Below are positions 15,243 to 23,482 of a DNA stretch of 45,112 nucleotides, in pieces. The position numbers were made by a program, and so were the translations under genes. Source of the stretch: Streptomyces pseudogriseolus. Lineage in GTDB: Bacteria; Actinomycetota; Actinomycetes; Streptomycetales; Streptomycetaceae. The stretch spans positions 1 through 45,112 of the forward strand of contig MUNG01000022.1 in NCBI GenBank assembly GCA_002154585.1. The letters run 5' to 3'. Under the pieces are notes generated by a model that saw nothing but the letters and a program-made list of their open reading frames with translations, did no database searches and was not told the origin of the DNA. How positions within the stretch are numbered: the first letter of the stretch is position 1; every line of letters starts with the position of its first letter.

Positions 15243-16496
15243 TTGAGTCACAAGCGAATCCCGAAGCGCAAGGCCGCGATAGCGGTGGGCGGTGTGGTGG
15301 CCCTCGGCGCCGCCGCGATCCTGCTCCCCAGCGCCAACGCCTCCCAGGACGGCGCGCCGGACGACGCCGCGGCAGCGCCCAGGACCCTGAAGGCGGGCGA
15401 CGCCTCCGACCTCGCCGCCCGGCTCGCCGGCACGCTCGGTGACGCCTACGCGGGCGCCTGGTACGACGGCGAGGACAAGCGGCTCGTCGTCAACGTGGTG
15501 CGCGGCGAGGGCGACATGGCCCTGAAGGTCCGCAGCGCGGGCGCGGAGGTGCGCGAGGTCGACAACAGCATGGCCGAACTCCAGGCCGGTGCGGGCACGT
15601 TGAAGTCGGAGGCGACCATCCCCGGCACGTCCTGGGCGGTCGACCCGCGCACCAACAAGATCCTCGTCACCGCGGACAGCACGGTCACCGGCGACAAGTG
15701 GGACCGGCTGGAGTCCACCGTCGAGAGCCTCGGCTCCGGCATGGCCACCCTCAAGAAGTCCGAGGGCACCTTCCGCACCTTCGTGTCCGGCGGCGACGCC
15801 ATCTTCGCGGGCGGCGCCCGCTGTTCGCTCGGCTTCAACGTCACCGCGGGCGACGGCAGCCCGGCGTTCCTCACCGCCGGACACTGCGCCGCCGCCGGCG
15901 ACGCGTGGTCCGACCAGCAGGGCGGCGAGCCGATCGCCACGGTCGACCAGGCGCTGTTCCCCGGCGACGGCGACTTCGCGCTCGTCAGGTACGACGACCC
16001 GGCCACCGAAGCCCCGAGCGAGGTGAACGTCGGCGGGCAGACCGTCCCGATCGTCCAGGCCGCGGAGGCCACCGTCGGCCAGCAGGTGTTCCGCATGGGC
16101 AGCACCACCGGCCTCGCCGACGGGCAGGTGCTCGGCCTCGACGCCACGGTGAACTACCCCGAGGGCACGGTCACCGGACTCATCCAGACCGACGTGTGCG
16201 CCGAGCCCGGCGACAGCGGGGGCTCGCTGTTCACCCAGGACGGTCTGGCCATCGGCCTGACCTCCGGCGGCAGCGGCGACTGCACGGTGGGCGGCGAGAC
16301 GTTCTTCCAGCCTGTCACCACGGCGTTGGAGGCGGTCGGTGCGACGCTGGGTGACGGTGGCGGCGCGGCCGCCGGTGATCAGGCCGACGGCCAGGACGCC
16401 GGGGCCGAGCAGGACGGTGCGGGTGGCGACCAGGGCGTCCAGGAACAGTCGGACATGGGCTCCGACCGCCACTCGGGACTGACCCGGACGCACTGA
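15243..16496 (+). CDS. Secreted S1 (streptogrisin / alpha-lytic protease-type) serine protease
   Basis: A 417-residue preproprotease. A signal peptide (Arg/Lys-rich start then AAIAVGGVVALGAAAILLPSANA) is followed by a pro-domain of the alpha-lytic type (to about residue 180) and a chymotrypsin-fold domain. The triad is His214 (LTAGHC), Asp244 (GDFALVRY) and Ser325 (EPGDSGGSL), with the usual disulfide cysteines. A Gly/Asp/Gln-rich tail of ~60 residues follows and looks disordered. The TTG start has a perfect AGGAGGT at 15228-15234. It is transcribed away from the NHLP precursor; a role in processing that peptide is possible but unsupported. SSI, encoded in the same window, inhibits proteases of this general secretome. 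Confidence 0.92.
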   Translation: MSHKRIPKRKAAIAVGGVVALGAAAILLPSANASQDGAPDDAAAAPRTLKAGDASDLAARLAGTLGDAYAGAWYDGEDKRLVVNVVRGEGDMALKVRSAGAEVREVDNSMAELQAGAGTLKSEATIPGTSWAVDPRTNKILVTADSTVTGDKWDRLESTVESLGSGMATLKKSEGTFRTFVSGGDAIFAGGARCSLGFNVTAGDGSPAFLTAGHCAAAGDAWSDQQGGEPIATVDQALFPGDGDFALVRYDDPATEAPSEVNVGGQTVPIVQAAEATVGQQVFRMGSTTGLADGQVLGLDATVNYPEGTVTGLIQTDVCAEPGDSGGSLFTQDGLAIGLTSGGSGDCTVGGETFFQPVTTALEAVGATLGDGGGAAAGDQADGQDAGAEQDGAGGDQGVQEQSDMGSDRHSGLTRTH

Positions 16497-17064
16497 CCCT
16501 GCGCGGGTCAGGAACACCGCCCGTCCACGGCAGGCGCCTCAAGGGGCGCGGGGAACTGCGCGCCCGGCCCCGTACGGCCTGCACCCGGCGTGCGACAGTC
16601 ATCGGCACCTCGGTGGCCGTCCGGGCGCGGAGCGCCCTTCAGGGGCGCGGGGAACTGCGCGCCCAGCCACGAGGTGCCTGCACCCGGCGTGCAACAGTCC
16701 CCGGCACCTCGGTGGCCGTACGGGAGTGGGGCGCGGGCCCGCTGGAGGGGTGCCGCCTGCACCCACCCTCCCCCACTCTCGGCTTCGCTCGAGCGGGAGG
16801 TACCCCCATCGCCCTGGGGGTACCTCCCAGGCCCTCAAGGCACTGGGGGAGGCACGACTGCCCGCAGGCGGCAGGCGCCTCAGGGGCGCGGGGAACTGCG
16901 CGCCCGGCCCCGTACGGCCTGCACCCGGCGTGCAACAGTCCCCGGCACCTCGGTGGCCGTCCGGGCGCGGAGCGCCCTTAAGGGGCGCGGGGAACTGCGC
17001 GAGCGGCCGCGTGCCGGCCGCACCCGGGGTGCGACAGACCCCCGCACCCCGGTGCCCGTCCCCC
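16497..17064. repeat. Intergenic repeat cluster B
   Basis: This gap has no gene. It holds four copies of the GGGGCGCGGGGAACTGCGCG repeat, starting at 16543, 16642, 16883 and 16982. The first and last pairs are exactly 99 bp apart; between copies 2 and 3 a ~142-bp hairpin module is inserted. Each unit ends near a GGGCGCGGAGCGCCC-type palindrome or its variant. Bases 16727-16866 are 138/140 identical to 7261-7400. Confidence 0.92.
16795..16828. repeat. Inverted repeat inside cluster B
   Basis: GGGAGGTACCCCCA (16795-16808) and TGGGGGTACCTCCC (16815-16828), perfect 14-bp arms around TCGCCC. It is the same element as in cluster A and differs only in the loop. Confidence 0.85.
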
Positions 17065-19191
17065 TCAGCGCGCAGCTTTGAGCAACAGCACCGCCGTGTC
17101 GTCCAGCCGGTCCGCCGCGTGCGGGCCGTGGCGGACCAGCGCGTCCGCGAGGTCGTCCAGCGGCAGATCCCCCAGCTCGCCCAGCCGCCGGCACAGCTCG
17201 GCGAGCGCGTCCTCGAAGTCGACGCCCGGCGACTCCACCAGACCGTCGGTGTACAGCACCAGCAGCGATCCGGGCGGCAGCGCCACCTCCGTCGACGGGT
17301 AGGCCGCCGCGCCGTCGATGCCCAGCAGCGGCCCGCCCGCCAGGTCCAGCACCCGCACCCGGCCGTCGGGGCGGCGCAGCAGCGGGGGCGGATGCCCGGC
17401 CCGGGACATCACGGCCCGCCCCCGCGAAGGGTCGAGCCGCAGGTACAGGCAGCTCGCGAACAGCTCGGCGCCCAGGTCCAGCAGCAGCCGGTTGGTGCTG
17501 CGCATCACCTCGTCCGGGGCCTGCCCCACGGCCGTGTAGGCGTGTACCGCCGTGCGCACCTGCCCCATCAGCCCGGCCGCCGTCACGTTGTGCCCCTGCA
17601 CGTCCCCGATCACCGCCGCGGCCACCCCCTGCGTCGGCACCAGGTCGTAGAAGTCGCCGCCGATCTCCATGCCCCGGGTGGCGGGCAGGTACCGGGCGGC
17701 GGCCTCGATCCCGTCCAGCGCCGGCAGGGTGTGCGGCAGCAGGGCCTCCTGGAGCCCGTGCGCGAGCCGGTGCTTGACGTCGTAGAGCATCGCCCGCTCC
17801 AGCGCCTGGGCGATCAGCCCCGCCAGACTGGTCAGCACCGCCCGCTCCTCCGTCGCGAACCGGTGCGGCGCCCCGTACGACAGCACGCACGTCCCGACCG
17901 GGCGGCCCGAGGCGATCAGCGGCAAGTACGCCCACGCCGAGAACTCCGAGGGGTGTGTCTGCAGCGCCGGGTACAGCCGCTCCAGTTCCTCCCGCGACTC
18001 GAAGAAGGCGGGCACGCCGGTGCGCAGCACCTGGCCGCCCGGAGTCGGCTCGGACAGCGGCAGCCCGTCGAACCGCTCGACGACCTGCGGGTCCGCGTAC
18101 CCGCGGTGTCCGAGGACGCGCAGCCGGCCCGCGCGGGAGCCGAGGACCACCAGGCCCTGGCCGCCCACCGCCGGCACGATCTCGTCCGCGACCAGCTGCA
18201 CCACGTCCTGCACCCCGACCGCCTCGGTCAGCGCACCGGCGAGGCCCAGCACCTGGGTGATGGTCACCAGCCGGTCCCGGGCCGCACCCGGCGGGGGAGC
18301 CGCACGGTTCATCTCCGTCACCGCGCGCGCCCTGCTGATCCGCATGCTGAGGCCGGTGGTGCTCGGGTACAGCCGGAAGGACAGCCAGGTGTCGGGCGGC
18401 CGCAGCGCGACGAACGACGTGACGTGCTGGCTGAACAGCGCCGCCCGGTACCGGTCCTCGTACACCGGGTCGTTCAGCCACGGCACCGCCGCCCACAGGT
18501 GCCGGTCCAGCAGCCCGTCCGACGCGACGCCCAGCAGTTCGGACGCGGCGGCGTTGGCGAACGCGACCCGCCCGTGCAGATCGAGCGAGCACAGCCCGTA
18601 CGGCAGCCGGGCCACCATCCGGGCCGCCTCCACCGTGCCCAGCGACCCGGCCACCCCGCCCACCACCGGCGCGGCCAGCAGGTCCGGCTCGGGCGCGAGC
18701 GGCAGGCTGTGCTCGGCGGCCCGCTCGAGCCGCACCGCGAGCCGGTCGCAGACCGCGGTCAGGTGCTCGCGCTCCCAGTCGGACAGCTCCGGCGGGTGCG
18801 AGCCCGGCCAGGTCACGAAGACCGCGCCGTACGTCTTCGCCGGCGTCGCCACCGGCAGCGCGGCCAGGGCGAAGGGATAGGGGAGGACCATGGCGATCCG
18901 GGGGTAGCGGAGCGCCATCTCCTCCTCGCCGGCCACCCACACCAGCCGCCGTTCGCGCACCGCGGCGGAGACGGGGATCGGCGCGCTCAGCCCGATGCGC
19001 TCCCACGGCGCGGCGAAGGCGCGGGGCAGCCCGGCCATCACCGCCATCTCCAGGACGGGCTGGTCCGGGGAGAGGAGGTACACGGCGCCGGAGTGGGCGT
19101 GGACCTCGTCCATCAGCGCCGCGAGCGTCAGCGACAGCAGCGGACGGCCGACGGGGGCGCGCGTGCGCGCGGAGGCCTGTCCCTCGGACAT
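17065..19191 (-). CDS. GAF-PAS-GAF-SpoIIE-type PP2C protein phosphatase
   Basis: A 708-residue cytoplasmic sensor phosphatase. A GAF-like region (about 15-165) is followed by a PAS domain (GLCSLDLHGRVAFANAAASELLG, from about 200), a second GAF (about 315-470), and a SpoIIE/PP2C domain with the metal-binding signatures EIGGDFYDLV, IGDVQGHNVTAAGLMGQ, LYTDGLVESPGVDFEDAL and RLDDTAVLLL. Such proteins dephosphorylate anti-sigma-factor antagonists and so control alternative sigma factors. The ATG at 19191 has GAGGAGGT upstream. It is divergent from a similar protein that also has an ATPase domain; this one lacks it. Confidence 0.92.
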   Translation of the reverse strand: MSEGQASARTRAPVGRPLLSLTLAALMDEVHAHSGAVYLLSPDQPVLEMAVMAGLPRAFAAPWERIGLSAPIPVSAAVRERRLVWVAGEEEMALRYPRIAMVLPYPFALAALPVATPAKTYGAVFVTWPGSHPPELSDWEREHLTAVCDRLAVRLERAAEHSLPLAPEPDLLAAPVVGGVAGSLGTVEAARMVARLPYGLCSLDLHGRVAFANAAASELLGVASDGLLDRHLWAAVPWLNDPVYEDRYRAALFSQHVTSFVALRPPDTWLSFRLYPSTTGLSMRISRARAVTEMNRAAPPPGAARDRLVTITQVLGLAGALTEAVGVQDVVQLVADEIVPAVGGQGLVVLGSRAGRLRVLGHRGYADPQVVERFDGLPLSEPTPGGQVLRTGVPAFFESREELERLYPALQTHPSEFSAWAYLPLIASGRPVGTCVLSYGAPHRFATEERAVLTSLAGLIAQALERAMLYDVKHRLAHGLQEALLPHTLPALDGIEAAARYLPATRGMEIGGDFYDLVPTQGVAAAVIGDVQGHNVTAAGLMGQVRTAVHAYTAVGQAPDEVMRSTNRLLLDLGAELFASCLYLRLDPSRGRAVMSRAGHPPPLLRRPDGRVRVLDLAGGPLLGIDGAAAYPSTEVALPPGSLLVLYTDGLVESPGVDFEDALAELCRRLGELGDLPLDDLADALVRHGPHAADRLDDTAVLLLKAAR

Positions 19192-19447
19192 GCCGACCAC
19201 CTCCTCGCTCGGGCCGCACCCTGCACGTACCCCGATCCGCGGCCGTGAGGCTCGCCAGGCCCCGGCCCCGGCGGACCCCGCGACGTCCGGCGGGACCCGG
19301 TCACGCACCGTCGCGGGCAGGCACACCCGGCGCAGTCGCGGGCGCCCCGAACCGCGCGCCGGGCGCACACCCCGTGCGGACAGCGGCGCGCCCCGGCCGC
19401 GCGCCGTTCGCGCACAGGGGCTGCGCCCGTGTCCCTTTGGCGCTGTA

Positions 19448-21895
19448 ATGGCCAACGTGGTCGGTGAGGGCGCTGCGGGACGCAGCACGAGAACGCTGCG
19501 CGCCGAAGGCGCCCTGGGCGCGCTCGCGGCCGACCCCCAGGCGCCCGACCGGCTGCGCCGCATCCTGGAGCAGGCCCTGGTCTTCGCCGGGGCCGCCTTC
19601 GCCGGCTTCTACACCCTCGGCGAGGACGGCGAGCTGCTGTGCCTGGCGGAGTCCGCCGGGGTGCCGCGCACCCTGTGCGGGGTGCGCGACTGCTACTCCG
19701 CGGCCGGCCGCGGCCCGGTCGCCGAGGCGCACCGCGGGCGGGCGGTGTGGCTCGGCCCGAAGGACCTGGCCGCCCAGTCCCAGTCGCGGCGCACGCCCCG
19801 CCGCGAGTTCCACCTCGCCGCCCTGCCCGTGCGCCACGACGGCGGCGGCTGTCTGCTCGCGGTGAGCGAGCGGCCCGGCGGCTTCGACGCCGACGACCGG
19901 ACGTGCCTCGCCCTCGTCGCCGACGCCGTCGCCTTCCCCGCGCCGCCCGTCACCGCCGAGGGCGCGGACCTGCCGCCGGGCGGCTTCACCCTCGCCATGG
20001 ACACCGGCCGCCTCCGCGTGCACGACGACGTCCTGGACCTGTTCGGACTCGACCCGGACGACTTCGACGGGCGGGTGGAGACGCTGCTGGGCCTCGCCGT
20101 CCCGGAGGACCTGCCCTCGCTGATGTCCGTGGTGGAGGCCGACCACATGACCATCGGCGACCGCGAGCTGGAGTTCCGGGTGCTCCAGCCCGCCGGATCC
20201 CCCCGGTGGCTCCGGCTGCGCGGCCGGCTGGAGCACGGCGGCGAGGGACACCCGGCCCGCCTCGTCGGCACCGTCGCCGACGCCTCCTCGCTGCGCGCCG
20301 ACGTCACGGACGTGGCCCGGGTGCAGCGCCTGGCCGCCGCCCTGTCCACCGCCGTCACCGTGCGGGACGTCGGCAAGGCCGTGGTCGCCGCGCTGCGCCG
20401 CCCGCTGCGCGCCGACCGGATCGCGCTCGCCGAGCTGGAGAGCGACCGGCTGGTCGTCACCGTCCTCGACCCGCCCGAGCCGGAGGCCTGGCCGCAGGTG
20501 TGGCGGTCGGAGTGGCGCACCGAGTGGCCCGACGCCCCGGTGCGCACCATGCCGACGCTGGCCTCGGCGCTGCGCGAGGGCCGCCCCGCGACATGGCCGG
20601 CCGGCTCCCCGCTCGAACCGGCCCTCGCCGAGGTGGGCCCGGGCGGCCTGGCCGTGCTGCCGCTGCCCGCCGGCAACCGCATGGCCGGCGCCTGCCTCGT
20701 CGGCTGGGACGCCCCGCACGAGATCGGCGCGGACGAGCGCACCCTGCTCACCGCCGCCGCCAACCTGGCCGGGCAGGCCCTGACCCGGGCCCGCGCCTTC
20801 GACGCCGAGCACGAGCTGGTCGGCATGCTCCAGCGGCAGCTGCTGCCACGCCGGCTGCCCCGGCTGCCGGGCGCGGTCGCCGTCGCCCGCTATCTGCCCA
20901 GCACCGCGGGGCTGGAACTCGGCGGCGACTGGTACGACGTCATCCCGCTGCCCGACAACCACGTCGCCCTCGTCATCGGGGACGTGCAGGGCCACAGCGC
21001 CGGCGCCGCCACCCTCATGGGGCAGATGCGCACCGCCCTGCGCGCCTACGCGGTCGAGGGACATCCCCCGGACGTGGTGGTCTCCCACGCCAACCGGCTC
21101 CTCGTCGACCTGGAGACCGACCTCTTCGCCACCTGCGCCTACGTCGACGTCGACATGGAGGCGGGCGCCGCCTGGTGCGTGCGCGCCGGGCATCTGCCGC
21201 CGGTGCTGCGCCACCCGGACGGGCGCACCGAGATCGCGGAGGCGGAGGGCGGCCCGCCGCTCGGGGTGGTGCGGCAGTGCGACTTCCCCATGAGCCCGCT
21301 GCGCCTCCAGCCGGGCACGCTGGTCGCGCTCACCACGGACGGCCTGGTCGAGACGCCCGACTCGGACATCGACGCGGGCATGGAGCGGTTCGCCCGGCAG
21401 GTGGCCGCCTCCGACCCCGCCGACCTCGGGCCGGTCGCGGACGCCCTGCTCGGCAAGGCGCTCCGCAGCGACGACGTGGCGCTGCTGCTGATGCGCTACG
21501 ACGGCATGGACACCCGCCCGCTGCGGGAGAGCTGGACCGTGTGGCGGGTCCCGCAGGCGGTCGGCCACGCCCGCCGCTTCACCCGGCGCACCCTGCGCTC
21601 CTGGGGCGTCACCGAGGAGATCGACGCACCGCTGCTCGCCGTGTCCGAGCTGGTCACCAACGCCCTGGTGCACACCGACGGCAAGGTCCGCCTCGACCTC
21701 ACCCTGATCGGTGACCGGCTGCGCCTCGCCGTCGCGGACGCCTCGCCGCGCTCGCCGGTGCGGCCCACCAGCATCGGCTGGGAGGCCACCGGGGGCCGCG
21801 GCATCCTCCTCGTCGAGGCGGTGTCGGCGGCCTGGGGCACCCTGCCGGTCAGCGGCGGCAAACAGGTCTGGGCGGAGTTCACCGTACGGCGCTGA
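19448..21895 (+). CDS. GAF/PAS/SpoIIE phosphatase fused to HATPase_c (RsbW-like) domain
   Basis: An 815-residue protein. A first GAF-like domain (about 20-150), PAS-like region (about 175-280), second GAF (about 290-445), SpoIIE phosphatase (about 460-685; LELGGDWYDVI, IGDVQGHSAGAATLMGQM, TTDGLVETPDSDIDAG, SDDVALLLM), and a C-terminal anti-sigma-type ATPase (about 690-815) with the N-box VSELVTNALVHT and G-box ATGGRGILLV. It could thus dephosphorylate an antagonist and bind a sigma factor in one polypeptide. No clear ribosome-binding site precedes ATG 19448, so the start is the least certain point. A CBS protein follows 72 bp later. Confidence 0.9.
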   Translation: MANVVGEGAAGRSTRTLRAEGALGALAADPQAPDRLRRILEQALVFAGAAFAGFYTLGEDGELLCLAESAGVPRTLCGVRDCYSAAGRGPVAEAHRGRAVWLGPKDLAAQSQSRRTPRREFHLAALPVRHDGGGCLLAVSERPGGFDADDRTCLALVADAVAFPAPPVTAEGADLPPGGFTLAMDTGRLRVHDDVLDLFGLDPDDFDGRVETLLGLAVPEDLPSLMSVVEADHMTIGDRELEFRVLQPAGSPRWLRLRGRLEHGGEGHPARLVGTVADASSLRADVTDVARVQRLAAALSTAVTVRDVGKAVVAALRRPLRADRIALAELESDRLVVTVLDPPEPEAWPQVWRSEWRTEWPDAPVRTMPTLASALREGRPATWPAGSPLEPALAEVGPGGLAVLPLPAGNRMAGACLVGWDAPHEIGADERTLLTAAANLAGQALTRARAFDAEHELVGMLQRQLLPRRLPRLPGAVAVARYLPSTAGLELGGDWYDVIPLPDNHVALVIGDVQGHSAGAATLMGQMRTALRAYAVEGHPPDVVVSHANRLLVDLETDLFATCAYVDVDMEAGAAWCVRAGHLPPVLRHPDGRTEIAEAEGGPPLGVVRQCDFPMSPLRLQPGTLVALTTDGLVETPDSDIDAGMERFARQVAASDPADLGPVADALLGKALRSDDVALLLMRYDGMDTRPLRESWTVWRVPQAVGHARRFTRRTLRSWGVTEEIDAPLLAVSELVTNALVHTDGKVRLDLTLIGDRLRLAVADASPRSPVRPTSIGWEATGGRGILLVEAVSAAWGTLPVSGGKQVWAEFTVRR

Positions 21896-21967
21896 CGGGT
21901 GGCAGGGACCGCCCTCCGGCGGGTACCCGGTCGGCCACATCGAGACAGGCGAGGGAAGGGGTACGCC

Positions 21968-22387
21968 ATGACCCAGTACGTCCGCGACATCATGACCGCC
22001 GCGCCGGTGACCGTAGGACCGCAGACCTCCGTCGCGCAGGCCGCCCGCCTCATGCGGGACCACGACCTCGGCGCGGTGCTGGTGACCGACGACGGCCGGC
22101 TGCGGGGGCTGGTCACCGACCGGGACCTGGTGGTGCGTTCGGTCGCCGAGGGCGTCGACCCGGAGGAGACCACCGTCGTCCGCGCGTGCAGCGAGGACCT
22201 GGTGACCGTACGGCCCGACGACGAGCTGGACCTCGCGGTGCGGCTGATGCGGGAACACGCCGTGCGCCGCGTCCCGGTGGTCGACGGCGAACACGCCGTC
22301 GGCGTCCTGTCGTTGGGGGACGTGGCGATGGAGCGCGACCCGGACTCCGCCCTCGCCGACATCGCCGTCGCCCGCCCGCACACGTGA
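21968..22387 (+). CDS. Tandem CBS-domain protein
   Basis: A 139-residue protein made of two CBS motifs: VRDIMTAAPVTVGPQTSVAQAARLMRDHDLGAVLVTDDGRLRGLVTDRDLV (about 5-55), and CSEDLVTVRPDDELDLAVRLMREHAVRRVPVVDGEHAVGVLSLGDVA (about 75-120). Such stand-alone pairs bind adenine nucleotides and act as energy or stress sensors. A GAGGGAAGGGG ribosome-binding site precedes the ATG. It lies just after the SpoIIE-ATPase gene and may be co-transcribed with it. Target unknown. Confidence 0.9.
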   Translation: MTQYVRDIMTAAPVTVGPQTSVAQAARLMRDHDLGAVLVTDDGRLRGLVTDRDLVVRSVAEGVDPEETTVVRACSEDLVTVRPDDELDLAVRLMREHAVRRVPVVDGEHAVGVLSLGDVAMERDPDSALADIAVARPHT

Positions 22388-22495
22388 AGTGGCCTTGTCC
22401 TCAAGCGAGTCGTGCATCTTCCGCAGCGCGGGGTTTGACCGGCCCGGCGCCGGGGACCCGGCCCGCCGGTGACCGTGGAAGGAAGATGATGTGAC

Positions 22496-22675
22496 GTGAT
22501 CACGAAGAGCACCGACACCCCCCGGACCCGGCGTCCGGAGACCGGCTGGGCCCGCGCACGGCGACTGCGCGGCCAGGAGCCGCTGCGGACCTGCCTTCCG
22601 GCGGTCGGCCGGCCCACCACGCCGGCCGCCCCGGCCGCCTGGGCCGAGGAGAACATCGTGCGGGGCGAGGACTGA
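22496..22675 (+). CDS. Small hypothetical protein, 59 residues
   Basis: An open frame from GTG 22496, preceded by GGAAGGAAG (22477-22485), with very high G/C at codon third positions and an Arg/Pro/Ala-rich sequence starting MITKSTDTPRTRRPETGWAR and ending AWAEENIVRGED. Two ATG codons between the ribosome-binding site and the GTG (22486 and 22489) run at once into TGA, so GTG is the only useful start. No domain is recognised. Codon bias supports it; function unknown. Confidence 0.45.
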   Translation: MITKSTDTPRTRRPETGWARARRLRGQEPLRTCLPAVGRPTTPAAPAAWAEENIVRGED

Positions 22676-22776
22676 CCCCCGCGGGGGGCCACACCGCCCC
22701 GTCGCCGTCACCGGGCCCGCATTCCCAGGGTGCGCGGCCCGGCGGCGTGTACGCGCCCGTCACCGCACCCGGCGTC

Positions 22777-22782
22777 TAGGCT
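22777..22782 (+). promoter_or_regulatory. Leaderless-type -10 box of the metallophosphoesterase gene
   Basis: TAGGCT ends 6 nt before the GTG at 22789 and no ribosome-binding site is seen, as expected for a leaderless transcript. Confidence 0.45.
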
Positions 22783-22788
22783 CGAACC

Positions 22789-23289
22789 GTGCGTCTGCTT
22801 CTGATGTCCGACACCCATCTGCCGAAACGCGCCAAGCGGCTCCCCGGGCCGCTGCTGGAGGAGATCCCCCGCGCCGACGTCGTCGTGCACGCGGGGGACT
22901 GGGTCGACACCGACACCCTCGACCTGCTGGAGAGCCGCAGCCGCTCGCTCCTCGCCGTGTACGGCAACAACGACGGCCCCGCGCTGCGCGCCCGGCTGCC
23001 GGAGGTGGCCCGCGCGGAGCTCGGCGGGCTGCGCCTCGGGGTGATCCACGAGACGGGCCCGGCGCAGGGGCGGGAGAAGCGGTGCGCCGCTCGCTTCCCG
23101 GACCTGGACGTGCTCGTGTTCGGACACAGTCACATCCCGTGGGACACCACGGCTCCCACGGGACTTCGTCTGCTCAATCCGGGGTCCCCGACGGATCGCC
23201 GCCGGCAGCCCCACTGCACCTATATGACCGCCGCGATCACCGACGGCCGGCTCACGGAGGTGGCCCTCCACCGGCTGCCGCCGCGCTGA
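22789..23289 (+). CDS. YfcE/MJ0936-type metallophosphoesterase
   Basis: A 166-residue calcineurin-like phosphoesterase of the small YfcE/MJ0936 group. Metal ligands are visible in order: SDTHLP (residues 8-13), HAGDWVD, GNNDGP, then GHSHIPWD. The core is followed by NPGSPTDRRRQP. It hydrolyses phosphodiesters in vitro in known relatives; the natural substrate is unknown. The GTG start lacks a ribosome-binding site but has TAGGCT 6 nt upstream. It is convergent with the beta-propeller gene. Confidence 0.9.
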   Translation: MRLLLMSDTHLPKRAKRLPGPLLEEIPRADVVVHAGDWVDTDTLDLLESRSRSLLAVYGNNDGPALRARLPEVARAELGGLRLGVIHETGPAQGREKRCAARFPDLDVLVFGHSHIPWDTTAPTGLRLLNPGSPTDRRRQPHCTYMTAAITDGRLTEVALHRLPPR

Positions 23290-23293
23290 CGGT

Positions 23294-23326
23294 CCGGGCC
23301 GCTTCGCCTCGGTGGAAACGGCCCGG
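23294..23326. terminator. Possible terminator after the metallophosphoesterase gene
   Basis: CCGGGCCG (23294-23301) and CGGCCCGG (23319-23326) are 8-bp arms with a 17-nt loop, immediately after the stop at 23289. Confidence 0.45.
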
Positions 23327-23447
23327 GCGCTGCGAGTGGATGCGACTCTTCCACGGACCTCCTTCCAGCGATCGGAGGTGATACGTGGCGACTACCCGGA
23401 CCCGCGAGGCTCACACACCTCGTGCGGGATTTCTCTTCCCGGCGTTC

Positions 23448-23472
23448 CGGCGCCGGCGGGCCGCCGGCGCCG
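23448..23472 (-). terminator. 25-bp GC palindrome, terminator of the beta-propeller gene
   Basis: CGGCGCCGGCGG-G-CCGCCGGCGCCG, perfect 12-bp arms, 11 bp beyond the minus-strand stop at 23483. Confidence 0.7.
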
Positions 23473-23482
23473 CGGGGGCGGC

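Noticed and set aside
16543-17064. Regularly spaced repeats considered as a CRISPR array
   Set aside because: Units are 99 bp with the 'spacer' part also conserved between units, and no cas gene is present.
19301-22711. Minus-strand open frame of 1136 codons
   Set aside because: Shadow of the SpoIIE-ATPase and CBS genes, with low-complexity translation.
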